Shown here piece after piece: positions 33,450 through 47,600 of a DNA stretch of 64,000 nucleotides. The notes below the pieces were generated by a model that was given only the letters and a program-made list of their open reading frames with translations, made no database searches and was not told the origin of the DNA. Both the position numbers and the translations under genes were made by a program. The stretch covers positions 152,347-216,346 of the forward strand of contig RQTK01000511.1 in the NCBI GenBank assembly GCA_003991915.1. Reading direction: 5' to 3'. Numbering within the stretch: position 1 is the first letter of the stretch; every line of letters begins with the position of its first letter. The DNA comes from Elysia chlorotica (Eukaryota; Mollusca; Gastropoda; Plakobranchidae).

Positions 33450-36400
33450 ATGCCAGTAATTCCCCCAGATGTTGGCGTCCGTTCTGGTCTCATCTTTCTA
33501 GTTTTGACTCTGGCCATTCCTCTACAATATTATCTATCTAATCACTCAGCAGTTCCTGTCCCACAAAGACAAGCTGTTTTTCAAAGGTGAGACTTTTTGT
33601 ACTTTTTTTTTCATCCATGGGAGGAGATAAATTTATTGTATCCTTCTATTTATAACACAATAAATAATATGAAAGTAAATCACCTTGTGTATTTTGCTTA
33701 TTTTGGTAATTAAATTAAGAAGTATCCATGTTAGTAATTTATTTGCTGCAAAAGTGATTTGACAATGATTTTGTGGAAGTGCGAACCTTGATTACACAAA
33801 TAAGTGTAATATTTAAGTTATATGCTTTTACTTTTAAGAATTATATAATTGAAGTTGTTTGAGAGAGCCAATGTGCCAATACAACTTCATGGAAAGAATG
33901 TCTCATGAGTTATATTTTGTATTTTTATGACCAGTAAACAACTGAGCTTGTTCTTTCACTATTGGTAATTACAATACAGTTATCTATTTTGGGTGATTAT
34001 GGGGTATAAGTATTTAACTTGAAAATACTCTTGTTTTGTTTTTCAGGTTGATTCATTCAGCCCAATCTTTGCATGCCAATTACTTATCTGTATCATCATG
34101 GCAGAGATGGTGTGTGAACATCATTAAGGCAGTGGATGGATGGAGGAGTAAGTGTTTATGTTATAAACTATACCCATATTTTTATAATTTTTCTTTCATT
34201 CTAGATATTATGAATGTGAGTAAGATAAAGGGAAAAGCTTTTGAATTTCTTTTATATATTTGTGCAGTTTTTAATTTATTATTAGTGAAAAAATCTTTCC
34301 CGTGTGAATCTTCAGAATTTATGTGATAAAAATGTTTCATAAGTTTTATTTTTATGAATTTAATTTTTCACAGTGTACTTTATTTTTATTTTTGTGAAAC
34401 TTTGGAATAAAATATTAATGATCATTCCAAAAGAAGATGTGATTACAATGTTAAGAAAGGTAGCGCTACATATTATTTTTCATGTTTACCCCATTAGGTA
34501 TACTTTAAAGTAAAAAAAAAAAATCTAAAAGTGATTTCTTTAGTACATTGGTTGTTTAGTTGGCTATGTTTTTATGATGTAATATTTATACAAAGCTATC
34601 CCCCAATTAGCATGGCAAGAGTTTAAGAGATTGATTGAATGTATAAATTCTGCTTCACAAAAGAAGTTTGCATAGAACCACCTGAGTGGTGCATTTTTAA
34701 ATATGTGTGGTTTTGATGTTTTAAAGAAGAAAAAAACACAGGACTCAAGTGATCAGGGTTGAAGATAGTTTTGTGTGAAACAAACCAGATGGTTAACTCT
34801 TTTCCTCATCTACAATAATAGCTGGAAAACCAGTGTTTATAGATTCAAGAAATGAAGAAGAGAGAGGAGAGTCCCCAGCAGTAGAAGTCTTCCAGTACAA
34901 AGACCCTAAAGGTTACTTTGCTAGTAAGTCGAAAGCTGTTAAAATTAATATTGATTTTATTTAAATATTTTTTTCCTGTCTGTTTAATAATGTTTTTTAA
35001 ACTAGAATCTGGCCTTTTATTTTTTTTTTACAAAGTAAAAAAAGTAATCATACTATGTTATTACGAGCAGATTAAACATTTTAGATATTTATAGCTTTCT
35101 TTGATTATCCTTTATGCTTGTTTGTATGAAAAAAATAGTCTAGGTAACAGTGGTGTATTTATTACATGTTTTGAGTCATGAGAATTACTATCCATCATGA
35201 TATAATATAATCATAATACAATATATATATATCATATGGATAGTATTATCATGACTTATATATGTTTATACTTATATATTTAAAGCATACAAAATTATGG
35301 TCACTTTATATTCTAGCGTCCACCTTAGTGCGATCGCCCCGACCTCAGGAAGTGAAGTTCAGGGTAGGTCAAGTTGTGCAGCACAAAGTCCATGGCTACA
35401 GAGGCGTCATCATCGGGTGGGATCCAGTAGCACATGTAAGTGTCAGAAACAACTTGAATATCCCATCTGAAGACACATTTTCTCCCATTTTCCATGATTA
35501 AGTGAAGTAGATATATACCTCTATAAGCATAAGCTAAACTTTTTATATATAATACTGTTACAAAGGCTAATTATGTGTACTTTTCTAATAATTGAAAAGC
35601 CTGCACAAATATCATAAATTTTATAATACTTGTATAGGCTAGTAAAAAAAAAATAGCTCAATTTTTGTTATTATTAATTGAAGGTCTGAAAAAGAATTAT
35701 TTATGAGATGAACACTTATTTATCCAAACATGTTAAGTCTAAAATTGGTACTTTTAGATATCACTTCTAACATTATACATCACAACTTTTCACTGGTCAG
35801 AAATCACAACATTTATTTGTTGTTGGGTTTTTTTAGAAAATCATTTAAAATTTGTCCTGATTGTTACTGCTAAAGGCTATAAAAAAAAATTTTTTTCCCT
35901 TTATTTAAGGTGTGTCAATTAAAATCATATTATCTAACTTAATGCATTACACTAAAAATATTTAAAGTGGAGACATTCTTTTCAGTCTTTATTGTATTGT
36001 GTTAATGAATGTTTGATGATTATTTTAAATAGATATACTTTGAATAAAACAAAATTTCGAAGAGCATTGTTGAAAAGTGACTGCTTTAAATACATTCAAA
36101 GTGAGTTATGTGAAATAGTAAGTTTTTCTTACCCTTTTATTAATGGATTAAATTTAGCATGCACTATTTACTATCTTAACTTTAGCCTGTTCCTTTGGTA
36201 TGACAATGAATGCTTTTTTTTTTGTTTCATTTTCATTTTAGGCCCCAAATGAATGGTTAGATGAAATGCATCCCCTAGAGAAATGGGTCAGTTTTGTTGT
36301 TTAATGTTTGTTAAACTAATTGTGTAGTTTTTTATATTTGTGCTCAATCATTGAAATATTGCTATGGTCTCCTAATATGGACATACACAATTAGAATGTA

Positions 36401-37845
36401 TTTGTTAGATGTAAAAATCTGTTCACGCTATAGTCTAATTGTGATTAAATTCTTACTAAAAAGCAAAGTCAAATTCAGGTGTGTTGTCGTTTACTTAATA
36501 AATGTAAGAGATTTGATAATGCTATCAAAATGGTGTTTATCAAAATTAAAAGACTGCAAATGGAATCAGTAATTTGGTTTTGTATTGCATTAAAGTATGG
36601 CCGCATATTAAAACTGACCATAGCATAAGCTGTCAATATGATTTGATGTGATAGCAGGAAATCAGTTGAACAAGTAAAGATTGCTCATGTTGTAGTTTCA
36701 CACTGCACACCATCACTGGTGTGAAAGAGACTGTTGCTTATGCTGTTGCTTATGAATGGTTTTTTTTAATTGTATTTTGAAGATGCTAAAGAGTTAAAAC
36801 TACTGTGTAAGTTTCTTCTTGTTATGCCAAATGTATTTAATTTCCCTCTTTTTCAAGTTGCAAAAGAATTAAGCACGTTCAATCATTCATTATAAGAAAA
36901 CATTATTATATGCCAATGCATTCATTCTATGGTGCACTTTTGGATAACAAATACAAACCTCTTAGTAGTCATTCTTCTGATTGGTGTTCAAAACTATATA
37001 CTTTATTTTGCTTTCGTAACCTCTAACAATTTTCCTTTCCTATTTTTATCAGCACTGGCGGAAGATGGCAAACTATGCTGTCCTGGTAGATAATCGTGAC
37101 AGGCCTGGCAGTCAGATCACCTACGTGCCTCAGGAGAATCTTGAGGTCATAGCGTCAGGCTTTGAGGTAGGCAGTCAGGGTATACATTTTCTATACTGTA
37201 AATAAAATTATGATATGTGCTGTAGGTTATTTTTTTGGATATTGTAATGATATTTTCACGCTTGGTACATTCTCATACATTGTTTCTAAAAGGCCTCAAT
37301 GATCTTTTTTATTTCAAAATTATGCTCTATTCACAATGGTATAAAATTAATGCAGGAACATAAATGTCTTAGGTCTTGGTTACCTTGTTGATGCACTGTT
37401 TCATTTAAAAATCTACAGTTAATCTAAAGATTTTGTATATTTTTTTATATGCTGATCTGAACAAAAATACATGTTATTTATGTAAAATAATGGAAATAAA
37501 AATCTCATCTCAGCGATTAACAACAATGTTTTCTAAATACCATCAAATAAATAATATTAATTAAGACATGGTTTTTAAAGCATGTCTTTTTTTTTGTTAC
37601 TTCAAGTCATTTAATTTTATACTTCAGACAAATTCTTTTGATATCATTACCTTTAGATGAAGAGTTGAGTAAAACTGTTGTGATTTATTAACATATATAC
37701 ATCTTTGTCAGTTATATGTGATTAATTTTGAAGCTCTAATTGTCACCAGGTGGATCATCCTTATGTGTACGAGTATTTTGATTCATTCGATGGGGCCCAG
37801 TACATTATGCGGCCAGCTATTAAACAGCTCTACCCGCATGACTGA
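33450..37845 (+). CDS. Membrane-anchored YccV/HspQ-like domain protein
   Basis: Seven coding exons: 33450-33586, 34047-34147, 34822-34923, 35317-35435, 36242-36286, 37053-37166 and 37750-37845, with consistent phases and 237 residues. Residues about 12-30 form a hydrophobic, membrane-anchor-like segment after a short N-terminus. From about residue 122, VKFRVGQVVQHKVHGYRGVIIGWDP, then NYAVLVDNRD and ITYVPQENLEV, match the YccV (hemimethylated-DNA-binding, HspQ) fold also found at the C-terminus of FBXO21. There is no F-box or SirB1-like region, so it is not FBXO21. In bacteria HspQ affects DnaA and Lon-dependent proteolysis. The role of a stand-alone membrane-tethered animal version is not known to me. 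The start codon directly follows an acceptor, so the 5' UTR is split. It appears intact. Confidence 0.85.
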
Positions 37846-40774
37846 CAATTCTCTTGGTGCAATTTAAAGTAATGTAAGTGCCTTTTGGTGTCAGATTTTG
37901 TTAATTATTTATAGTATGTGGGTAATAAATACATGAAAAGGACCAACTCATGAAAACATTTATTTTTTATTCCTAATGGTGCGAATTGGAGAAAGTTTGA
38001 TTATTCTCTGATGTATGCATATTTGCTGATGTAGATATTTTAGTATATTGGTGCCAAAGCTGTTTGCAACAGTTAATGCTCCTTGGCTATTTATAATAAG
38101 TAGCTGTAGGGTGATGATGTCTTCCATCCAGATAATAGTACTAGTTATACAATACTATGTCATAATTTGCATAGTGAAACCTCTATACTGTGTCATGTGG
38201 CATTTCAACTATTAAACAGTTAATCCATAAATGTTTTTTCATCTTTGAAAGATGCCCAAATATTACCTCCTGTCTCTATACAGGTGCATTCGACATACAA
38301 GATAACATAATTGGTTATTTTAAAAAGAAAATCCTGAAGTGTTTTTAATTTGAATTTTTCAATAAATAAAAGTTGAGGAACCATACATAATGACAGAATT
38401 GTTGATCTTTTAAAAGAAAAATGTCTTAATCAAAAGAAAAAACCGACTGTCTTGTTTTTTTAAATTGATCTTGCTTTGACAGAAAATGAACGAAACAAAG
38501 CAAAATGTCAATGATACCATTTGTTTTGCTGGTGCAGGTTTGTTTGTATTTTTGTAAGTGAAGAAATGACTGCTTTTGCTTTTTGATTTAAAAGGACTGA
38601 TATATATTTTGAGTTTCATTAAAAGTTTAAACACCATTGAACACAAATCAAATTATCTTTGTGCTTGTGTTTGTAGCATTAAATGTACAGGCTCAATTTT
38701 ACCAAAGAGCAGACAGAAATTGTGTGATCTCAGAAGTTTATTCATTTTCCAGTCCGGTAAGATTATTTAAAAAAACTCTTTAGATTTAGCCAGTTTAAGT
38801 CACAGCGCATCTTCCTAATTTGAAAAGAAAAAATATAAGAGTGATCTTAGATCGAAAGTTGTTTTTTGTTGTTGTTGTTTTTTTCTTCCTGAAAATATTT
38901 ATAAAAATATGCCAAGGTACACTTTAAAAATGTATTGGTAGCTTGAACAAAATGTGATTATTTATATTAAAAGAGTATGAGGATGCACCATATTGTGATC
39001 ATATAAAAATCTCACGGTAGCTTCTGTATAAATTTTTAGAATCAATTTTATATATTGAGATGTTCATGTTCTAAAATAAATAAGATACTATGTTTATGTT
39101 ATTTGTTAAGCCAATTTATGATATGTCTATTGTAAATATTTATCAGCAGTTTCGTTTAAAGCATAATGAACAATTTAATGATCCCTGTGTTGTTATTGCA
39201 TTTATGATTTTTATGTAAGACATTTTCTGCTGTGGTATGTTTTTGTTGTTGTTTTTTCGATTGTTGTGATAAGAGACCATTTTATTTGGTTCCTCTGATG
39301 TTAATTGAGGTATGTCTCTTTGTGTGTCTTTTTGTTGCTTAGTGATATAAAGACTTGAATCTTTTCTTCGAAATGTTACAAGAATCACAAATTGTGTGCA
39401 ATATTTCTATAAGTAAGTCTGTTTTAGCATGAAGGAAATGTTCGCAAGATAAATATTAGTGTATTTATGATTGGGAGGTATTGTTGTTTTAGCAACAGGT
39501 TTATATATATGTTTAGATAGTAGCCATCAGCAAAGTGTTGAAGATCCTTGTAGAGAAAGTCAGATCAATAATCTTAATACAGAACAAATAACTTCTGTGT
39601 TGTCTGTCAGTTAAAAATGCAATTGTATGATTACATTTAGGTCTATTTTACGATAACAAAATATTATTTGTATCCATTCCATCTTTCATTTAAAATGTAG
39701 ATTTATCTATGGTTTTCACTTACATATGGAAGTAAAAGGAAATATAATAGACAAGTGGACAACAAAAATGCTTAAAAAATGAGTTAAAACATTAAACTGA
39801 TACATTGACATTTTTCAGTCTCTGTTCTGTTGAGTTTGCCGGTGCGCTATGTCCATTAGTTAAAAGATAAAGATTACTTCTTTCCTATATCTTAGTAAAT
39901 CCTTTTTATAAAAATTTCTGAAACAAAAAGTCTAAGGGCTCTCTTTGTCTGTATTTTTTTTAAGGTGTGTGTGTGGGGGGGGGGAGGACTATCCACGGTC
40001 ATTGTTATTTTCTATTGTTGTATGATATAAAAAACGGCGTTTTGTAAAGCATCTTAAAATAGATAGCTGACGTGAACATTTTCAGCCAGTCCTTTGTGTT
40101 TAAGGTTTATTTTGTTGATTAATGGGTACCTCAATTTTATTTTGGCTTGTTCAGATTCATGAGTGAAGATTTACGATAAATTATTTTTGTTTCACACCAT
40201 GGCACACAGATATTTTTTTAAGAAACCAACCATAGTTTTAACTTTATTATTATTGATATATAAATTATATAACTTATAAGTACATGATTCATTGTTTTTT
40301 AACTGAACGCAAATAGATATCAAAACAATTGTATCAATTATGGGTTAGCTTGATTGTTGTTGATTTTTGTGTTTTTTTAGGTGATAGTAAAGTTTACATT
40401 GCATTTTTCCAAAACGTAATTACTTTTGCCTTTTAATTTATGCATTTATTTTTAAAAGATTTGAGTAATTTTGTATCTGTCTGCTATAGTTTTTTTCTTG
40501 ATCCCTGAGTGCCACTTGTTTCATTGTGTTTTACTGTATTCACAATCTTCAAATGTTCTGTCTTTGCCTTTGTTTTGATGCTATAGGTTTTTGTTTTGTT
40601 TTTTTCAGTGCTCGGTGTTATTTATTGTGAGGAAACCAATAACGAAACATTTGACCTGAATACTGATGCCAAATATATATACATGAACATCTGAACTCTA
40701 GTTAATATGTGTGTGGAAATCATTTGTTGCTGATACATTTCCAATGTAAATGATCTTGTTGAATATTGAATAAA
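37846..40774 (+). other. YccV gene 3' region
   Basis: Non-coding and AT-rich. AATAAA occurs at 38361-38366 (short 3' UTR) and at 40769-40774, where the sequence looks like a typical transcript end (long 3' UTR of about 2.9 kb). No other gene is seen. Confidence 0.45.
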
Positions 40775-40830
40775 TCTTAATGACTCACCTTATGAAGCAA
40801 TGGTTTTATTCTTATTTTCATACATTTGAG

Positions 40831-40834
40831 AGAA

Positions 40835-40884
<50 letters not shown>
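40831..40884. repeat. (GA)n microsatellite
   Basis: Nearly pure GAGA tract of about 50 bp, with a single GATA interruption. Confidence 0.95.
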
Positions 40885-40886
<2 letters not shown>

Positions 40887-41780
40887 GTGGTAATCTACAT
40901 AATTTATTCACTGCTGTTTATTCTTGTTGAATATAATGATACAACTCATCTAATGGGATATTATCAGATATCTGTTCTTATTGTTTTTATATTTTTATGA
41001 AAGTGTTAAGGCACTAATATCATTAATTCTCTCTTTCACGTATATTGTAATAAGCTTATTTAATTTTAAAGAAAGGAATAATGAGTCAAAAATGGGCTCA
41101 AAGCCAATAACTGATAAGATTCACATTCCATATTCCATGATAAAGTCTCCTCAACACAATACTGTCTAAGAATTTAAGGAACATAAGTCATGTGTCTGTT
41201 GTTTGGTTTCTTTATTCAACCCCTGATTATCAAGCTATTCTCCTCTGTATTATACTTACAATAAGCAGAGAATAATTCCTTCCTTCTTTTCTTTACATGT
41301 AAAATCATGTGTATGAAAACAGCTCAACGATTTTATCCTATAAATATTTTGTTTTGTTTTGAGGATTGTTGATTTTGTTTATAAAATGACATAACTCACT
41401 GGCAAAAATGTGTGAAGTGTAAAAGTTAATTGTTATGTTGTTATTATTATTTTATTTTTTTTTGCTTTTGTTTTTGTTTTCTGTTGGGTTTTTTTTCCAA
41501 TTATATAGATTCTATACTTGGGCCAAATGATGATAAAACTGTTTTGGTTTGAAAAAAAAAAAAGGAAGAACAAAATTGCAAGAGTCTGTATCTTTCGCAT
41601 TTATTTGTATACATAATTAAACAATTTTGGTGGAATGTCAGAGATCATAGAAAGTGTAAAGAATAGTCTGTTGACATTAATTTTTGTACATAAAAATCCT
41701 AATAATTTACTCTTTCATCCAGTAAAACGTCTTATTTTGGTTTTTGTACATACATTAACTACAAAAGCAATTCAACGAGG

Positions 41781-41906
41781 CCACACGCAACATCATTCAA
41801 TCTCATCCCTCATTGTTATGACGAAATTGCTTATTGCAATAAAGCCACACGCAACATCATTCAATCTCATCCCTCATTGTTATGACGAAATTGCTGATTG
41901 CAATAA
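41781..41906. repeat. 63-bp unit in two tandem copies
   Basis: Units 41781-41843 and 41844-41906 differ by one base or so (TTATTGCAATAA versus TGATTGCAATAA near the end). The two copies are almost identical, so the duplication is recent. Confidence 0.92.
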
Positions 41907-42635
41907 TTTTCATTCACACGCTTTAAGATTCTTATTTTCATAAACTAAAAGTAAAAATTCATTCATGTTTGAAATTCAAAATCCAAAATAATGACAGAAG
42001 TGAAATAAAAGATGTTTTAGATAGATTAAAATGTTTGGCAACAAAAAAGAAAATGTCTCAACAGTTGGAATATCAACAATAGCATGACATTAGAAACAAT
42101 AGTTCTAAATAAGCAGAACATAGAAATAGGTCGAATGTTTTGACACAACATGGACAGTGGTAAGGGCTACGGGAATATACATACCCTAATGGATAAAATT
42201 AGGGTGCTCTACATAATAGTGAATTAAAAACATCATTTCATTGACAATTAAAGCATACATTAACATTTTCTTTTCGGTTTTGAGCAGTTGCCGTTTAACT
42301 CAAAGGAGCTATTTTTTAATGCCAGAAATTTTTTAATTGAAACATGGGCATAGTTCGATAAATAACAGTTCAATGTAATAATGCAGCAATAGGGAATTAG
42401 ACCTATGTATTTCGAGTGGAAAAACTCACAAGTTTTAATAACTTTCATCTAAACCTAGTTGTGCCATACTGAGCAATGGAGTTTTTAAGACTGATATTTA
42501 AGATCATTGTGTTGCTGGATGAGATCATTAAATCTGTGGAGAACACAACAGGCCTGATCTGAACTTTACATTTATATACAAAATTGATAAACAAGTCATA
42601 GGTTAACTTTGGAAGTATGAAATGAACAGGAGGGG

Positions 42636-42826
42636 GCGGGGGCAATAGCCCTAGGGTATAATATCGGCTTCCAGAGCAGGAGGTCCGTGGTTCGACCCCT
42701 GGCGATTTTTACCCCTACTGGTTGAGTCAGTTTAATGTGACCTGCTAAGACAGGAGTCATGGTATCCCCGTCCTGTCTCGTGTGAGACAAAATTTTTCAG
42801 ACGTCAGTCTTGGGGCCTATATAGAA
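42636..42826 (+). mobile_element. tRNA-derived SINE
   Basis: Head with GGCTTCCAGAGCAGGAGGTC and box B GGTTCGACCCC, then CTGGTTGAGTCAGTTTAATG, GACAGGAGTCATGGTATC and CAGACGTCAGTCTTGGGG. It stops early after GGGGCCTATATAG, so the 3' end is truncated. Confidence 0.85.
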
Positions 42827-44004
42827 TCATATTTTAGGTGGATCATCATATTTGATATTTTCACAGAGAGAGAGGTTGCAAAATTTGAATAAAATTATTA
42901 TTCATATATGAAGTTTTGTTGAGAAATTTAGTTAAAAAATTGATATGTGCAAAGTCCATTGGCACTTCAAAATATAAAAATGAAGGAGAAAAAGTGGGAA
43001 AACCCCATCAAATACATCACCTATTAACTAAACAATATGTGATTTTAATTTCATATGAACAGAGATATATTTTTAAGTTCAGATCCATAATCCACTGCTT
43101 GCATAAAAGATTATTAGGTATTCAATAAATAGAACTACATATATATTGGCACATGAGAAAAACAAAAAAATTCAGTTCAAACAAAATTTGTAAAAAGCAG
43201 GATAGTCGCCTATATGTTAAAAAATGTTTTGAGATACAAATGTATAAGATAAAGAAATAAAAAGAGATCTTTGTGACATCAAATATCTCAAATGGGAGAA
43301 GAAGAACGTTTATGAAACTTATCCTCATTTGGAAGCTCATAAATTAGATGAAATTGTAAGTAATTTCAGCATCTGTCTGTAATGTTCATGAAAATACCTC
43401 TAGTAACTCAGAGCCTTGATAAAACACTGCTTCATTTATACAGAGATTTTTTAAAATATCTCAACGGTTAGTAAAACTTTTCTCAGTTTTAAAAAATTGC
43501 TGAACTCTTTGCTTTAAAATTTGAAGACATTTGTCCCACCGTTATTACCTTTCTTCAAACTGTTGAGTGCTCCACACTATCAAAATATAATTTTACAGTT
43601 TCTAATAGGATATTCAATTGTTATATATATACATAATAATATCTATTTCTAAGTATAGAAAAATTATGATAATAATGCCCAAAAACTGAACAAATTCTGT
43701 GCCATAAAAATTGTTTAAAAGAAAGTAGAAATAGAATATCCTCTATCATCTAGTGATTTATTTAGCAATTATTTGATATAAGATTATACATAATTTCTAA
43801 AGATTATTTTATAGCACATGAAAAAGCAAGTTCTGGTATGAAGATCATCTGTCCTGGTGTTGTTGTTGTACCAGAACATCACTAACACATGCACAGAGCT
43901 GCCTACTGCACCACCCATCAAAGTGTTTTAATGAAGGCAAAAAATTTTAAGAAAATGCATACTACAAAATAATGCTTTTAAGCAAAGGTTTGGTAGCTCT
44001 GAAT

Positions 44005-44256
44005 TCACTTGCTCTAGCCCTGGCCTCCCAATCGGGAGGTACCTGATTCCAAAAACATGATTGGTTAAAAAAAGTTGTTTGTTCAATTTCCACCCTTACT
44101 GGTTTTCTTGGTGTCACTGTCAGTATAATGTGACCGGGTGAGACAGGAATTCTGGTATCCCCAGTACGTAGAATTGTAAGATGTTAGTCTTGGGACCCAT
44201 GCATAGTATAACCTGTAGAGTGCTGACCTTGGATGCTAAACAACAAACTTAATCAA
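44005..44256 (+). mobile_element. SINE, diverged
   Basis: Recognisable head (GCTCTAGCCCTGGCCTCCCA), GGTGTCACTGTCAGTATAAT, GTGACCGGGTGAGACAGGAA and the CTTGGGACCC...GTGCTGACC...GGATGCTAAAC tail. More diverged than its relatives at 24.4 and 56.5 kb. Confidence 0.75.
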
Positions 44257-44269
44257 TCAAAACTTCTGC

Positions 44270-44690
44270 ATAGCGATGTTTTTTACTATCACTGAGTCTC
44301 ACTCTTGCACATAGTTCTTGTTCTTACTATCACTTGGTCTTCTGGATAGCGTCAATCTTAAATACTATTTGGCTTATCCTTTCACATAACGAGGTTCTTT
44401 ACTACACAAATGTATCACCTAGTCTTACCTTTCAACATATAGGGGTTCTTTACTATCTACACCTCCTGCATATTGAAGTTCTTCACAATTACCTTATCCC
44501 TATCACATAACGCGGTTCTATAACATAACATGATCTAGCCCTTCCCCATAACAGGGTTCTTTACCATCACTTAGTCTAACCCTTTGGCATAGCGATTTAT
44601 TCACTATCACTTAGATTTGTTTACTATCCTTCAGACTTCCCCTTACGCAAAGCTGTGATTTCTTTACTGTCACTCAGTTTAGCCCTTGCG
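44270..44690. repeat. Degenerate ~40-bp minisatellite starting in the TMTC2 stop-codon region
   Basis: About ten imperfect units of the pattern TAGTCTAACCCTTTGGCATA + GCGA..TTTACTATCACT recur at about 40-bp spacing. The rightmost unit covers 44660-44700 and contains the last codons and stop of TMTC2. The array therefore looks like repeated copying of the end of the coding exon into the 3' UTR. Confidence 0.7.
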
Positions 44691-47600
44691 TTTAGTGATG
44701 TTGCGCAGGCGCTTCAAATTGTCCGTGGTGACTTTATCCCCCGGCTTGAGCTGCAGTGCTGTGAGATAGGCCTGCTCTGCCTCGCTGTACTTGCCGTTGA
44801 TGTGGAGCATGGCACCCAGGTTCATCCACGCCGCAGGCTCCTTTGGTAGATGAAAGGTGGGGTTTTAGTTATAAGAATCAAATTTTGTCTCCTTTGAGTC
44901 CATATATTCGGCTGTAGTCCTTTTAATGTGTGAACAGTTTTTATGAGAGAGCGGTTAGAATCTTGAAGTTGAGAATAAGGATATAGCTTATAAATATACA
45001 ATCATGAAATATTCATTATTCAGTATATTTTTCGAATCGGCATGCATGTGCAAAAGCAATACTTAACAATGTTCTTATTTCATAAGGTAACTCTTCAAAG
45101 ACTCTTGAACACAGTGCATTATACTACTGATAAAATATATATAGTCATTGTTATATAACATGTACGATAACCCAATCATATTATTATCTTAAAAGTAACT
45201 TTATTGAAACATATATCATTGGTGACAAAATATTATTTAATCACTTTTAGGATCATGGTAGGCCTATACTATTTGCAACAGGCATCATTCAATGTGAATA
45301 GTAAGCAAGATACACAGCACCTTATAATGTTAATTGAATTTGTATAGTCTAGTTACATTTATTACAGCTTGCCCAACGTTATGGCAATATATATACTCTG
45401 ACACAACTTTTAGGATCATGGTATACTAGTTGCACCACGATTGGTTCAATGTGAATAGAAGTAAGTAAGGTACACAGCACCTCATAATGTTGATTAAATT
45501 TGTAGTCTAGTTCCATTTATTAATTGCCCTACATTACGGCAATATCTAAAAGTTAACTTCAAAATCTAAAAAAAACATGAAGTTGGACTCTGACACAGAT
45601 ATAAGAATACTAGGTTAAGGTGATTTCACATGCAGTTACAATGTAGTAGGAATGAGAAGCAGTTTTAAATTTCAATTTACCTTTGGTTTGATTTTTGTTG
45701 CTGCAATATACAACTCCTCAGCTTTTTCCTTATTTTCTCCCTCTCTGAAAACAAAAAAGATTTTGATTTTGCGTTACAATAGTCAATCAGACTTTAGTAT
45801 CAACAAGAACAAAAACTTTTTTTTCTCATGAAGATTAAGCAGATGAACTATTCTGTGACTGATTAAGGCAAAATCTTTAAAAATTCGATTAAATTGAATA
45901 AAAACATTTTTTTAATGAAAGCTCTTTATTTTCTTGCATCTGTAGAAGTCAAATTATATTATATATGTAAGATTGAGTTTTTCAATAAGATGCCTTAGGA
46001 AAGCATAGATCACAACCATTCCTATGTTTATAAAATAATTAAATACAGATAACCATTTATTCGCTTTATACTTAACATGCCCTACTGCATAACATCTTTT
46101 ATTCTATACACTTAACAGTAAAAAGTTCCTAAGTTAAATCTCAATAGTCTTCCTTATGGTCTGATCAATATCTAAATGTAACTGCACTACAACAAGTATC
46201 ATACGCCAGTAGGCCTACATGTATATTGTCAACATCTTATGTGATTTTTACAGACCTATAAACTGCAGCAGCCGCATAGACTGCATCAAAATCTTCACTC
46301 AGGTGTGGCAGAATGGTTTCAAAAAGTTCCATGGCTTCCTTGTGGCGATTAGTTGATGCATAAAGCTGGGCTGTGTTAAGAAAGTAATACACAATGCATG
46401 TGAGTGTGTGAATCAACAATGTTGAATCAGGTGCAAGTCGGATTTTTATTATGTTCATGCACAATTAAAATCTGAGCCTGTACATGACAAGTTAAGAACA
46501 CAAAATCGGCTTTATCCTCAAAACAATAAAGAACTACAAAAGTGAAATATACCAATAAGATTGTCTTGGAAGTCCTTAACATGTTTTTTCAGGTTTAAAA
46601 AAAATAAGGGGATTATGGGAAAATGAGCATGGTCACACTTTGAGCAGTGGGTGTATAAGAAAGCACAAACCAGACCAAGAGCAATAAATTCAATTGTTTT
46701 GTTGTCGATGTTTTTTTTTTTGTCAGAGAAAAATGGTCTATGGACAGATGGAAAAGAAACTAAACCTCAATTTTCAGATTTGTAGGTGTGAGAGCTTTAA
46801 AACCAACAGAAAATGGAGAAATCTTTTGTGGGACTTTGTCCATTTTCTCCCTGGTATATTCAATTCCAAAGTCAAAATTGAAAACAAAATAGGCTTTACA
46901 AACATATTAGTAAGGAAGAAAAAAAAAACCTACAAAGTCTACAAAACATTAAAAAAGCGTTGAGCATAACATCATTTAAAAGATTTATTGTATACCATAG
47001 AAAAAACTCTATAAAACTTTTTATCTCTTCAAAACATTAGTTCCTAAAAGAATAATGTTGAAGTAAGTTGTGTGAGAGGCTCTGGTTTACCTACCTATGT
47101 GATTATCTATTGTATAGCTGTCAGGGTCTAATTTTTTTGCTTTCATAAGCCATTCCTCCGCCTCAGCTGGCTGATTCTGAAGAGAGCAAAAAAAATGTAT
47201 TCAAGATTTACAATCATAATAAAGTATGTGTTTCTTAGTTCAGACTTACTTGTAGTAAAGATTGTATTTTGGTAAGATAGTAAAGGCATTTCTTAATGAA
47301 GCCTTTGTGAAATCGCATTTCTTGTTTATATTGTGTGGTTTGCCTAAAACAATGAGAATAAATAGAGTGGAGAAAAGGCATTGATAAAATCAGCACAAGA
47401 ATAGCCAGAAATATTACATTTCTCATTCCATAGTCTGCAAAGTAAACTCAATCCTTGATTATATTTATTAATACTTACTTGATTATATTTTTAAAATAAA
47501 GTATTATTATTGTGTTAAATAAGAAATGGGTGCATCAAATTTTAAATGTTATTTGATGTTTTTTTTAATCCGATAATTTTTTATTCAGAAACTTGGCACT

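Larger units (their letters stand above)
40890..44004. other. Intergenic region YccV gene/TMTC2
   Basis: AT-rich, holding a 63-bp tandem repeat, SINEs and short chance frames. It may include the TMTC2 3' UTR at its right end. No conserved coding block is visible. Confidence 0.5.

Noticed and set aside
33450-37845. Calling this gene FBXO21
   Set aside because: Only the YccV-like part is shared. The F-box and SirB1-like regions are absent and there is an N-terminal membrane segment instead.
46694-46963. 89-codon Lys-rich frame in a TMTC2 intron
   Set aside because: No domain or splice context, and A-rich composition explains it.
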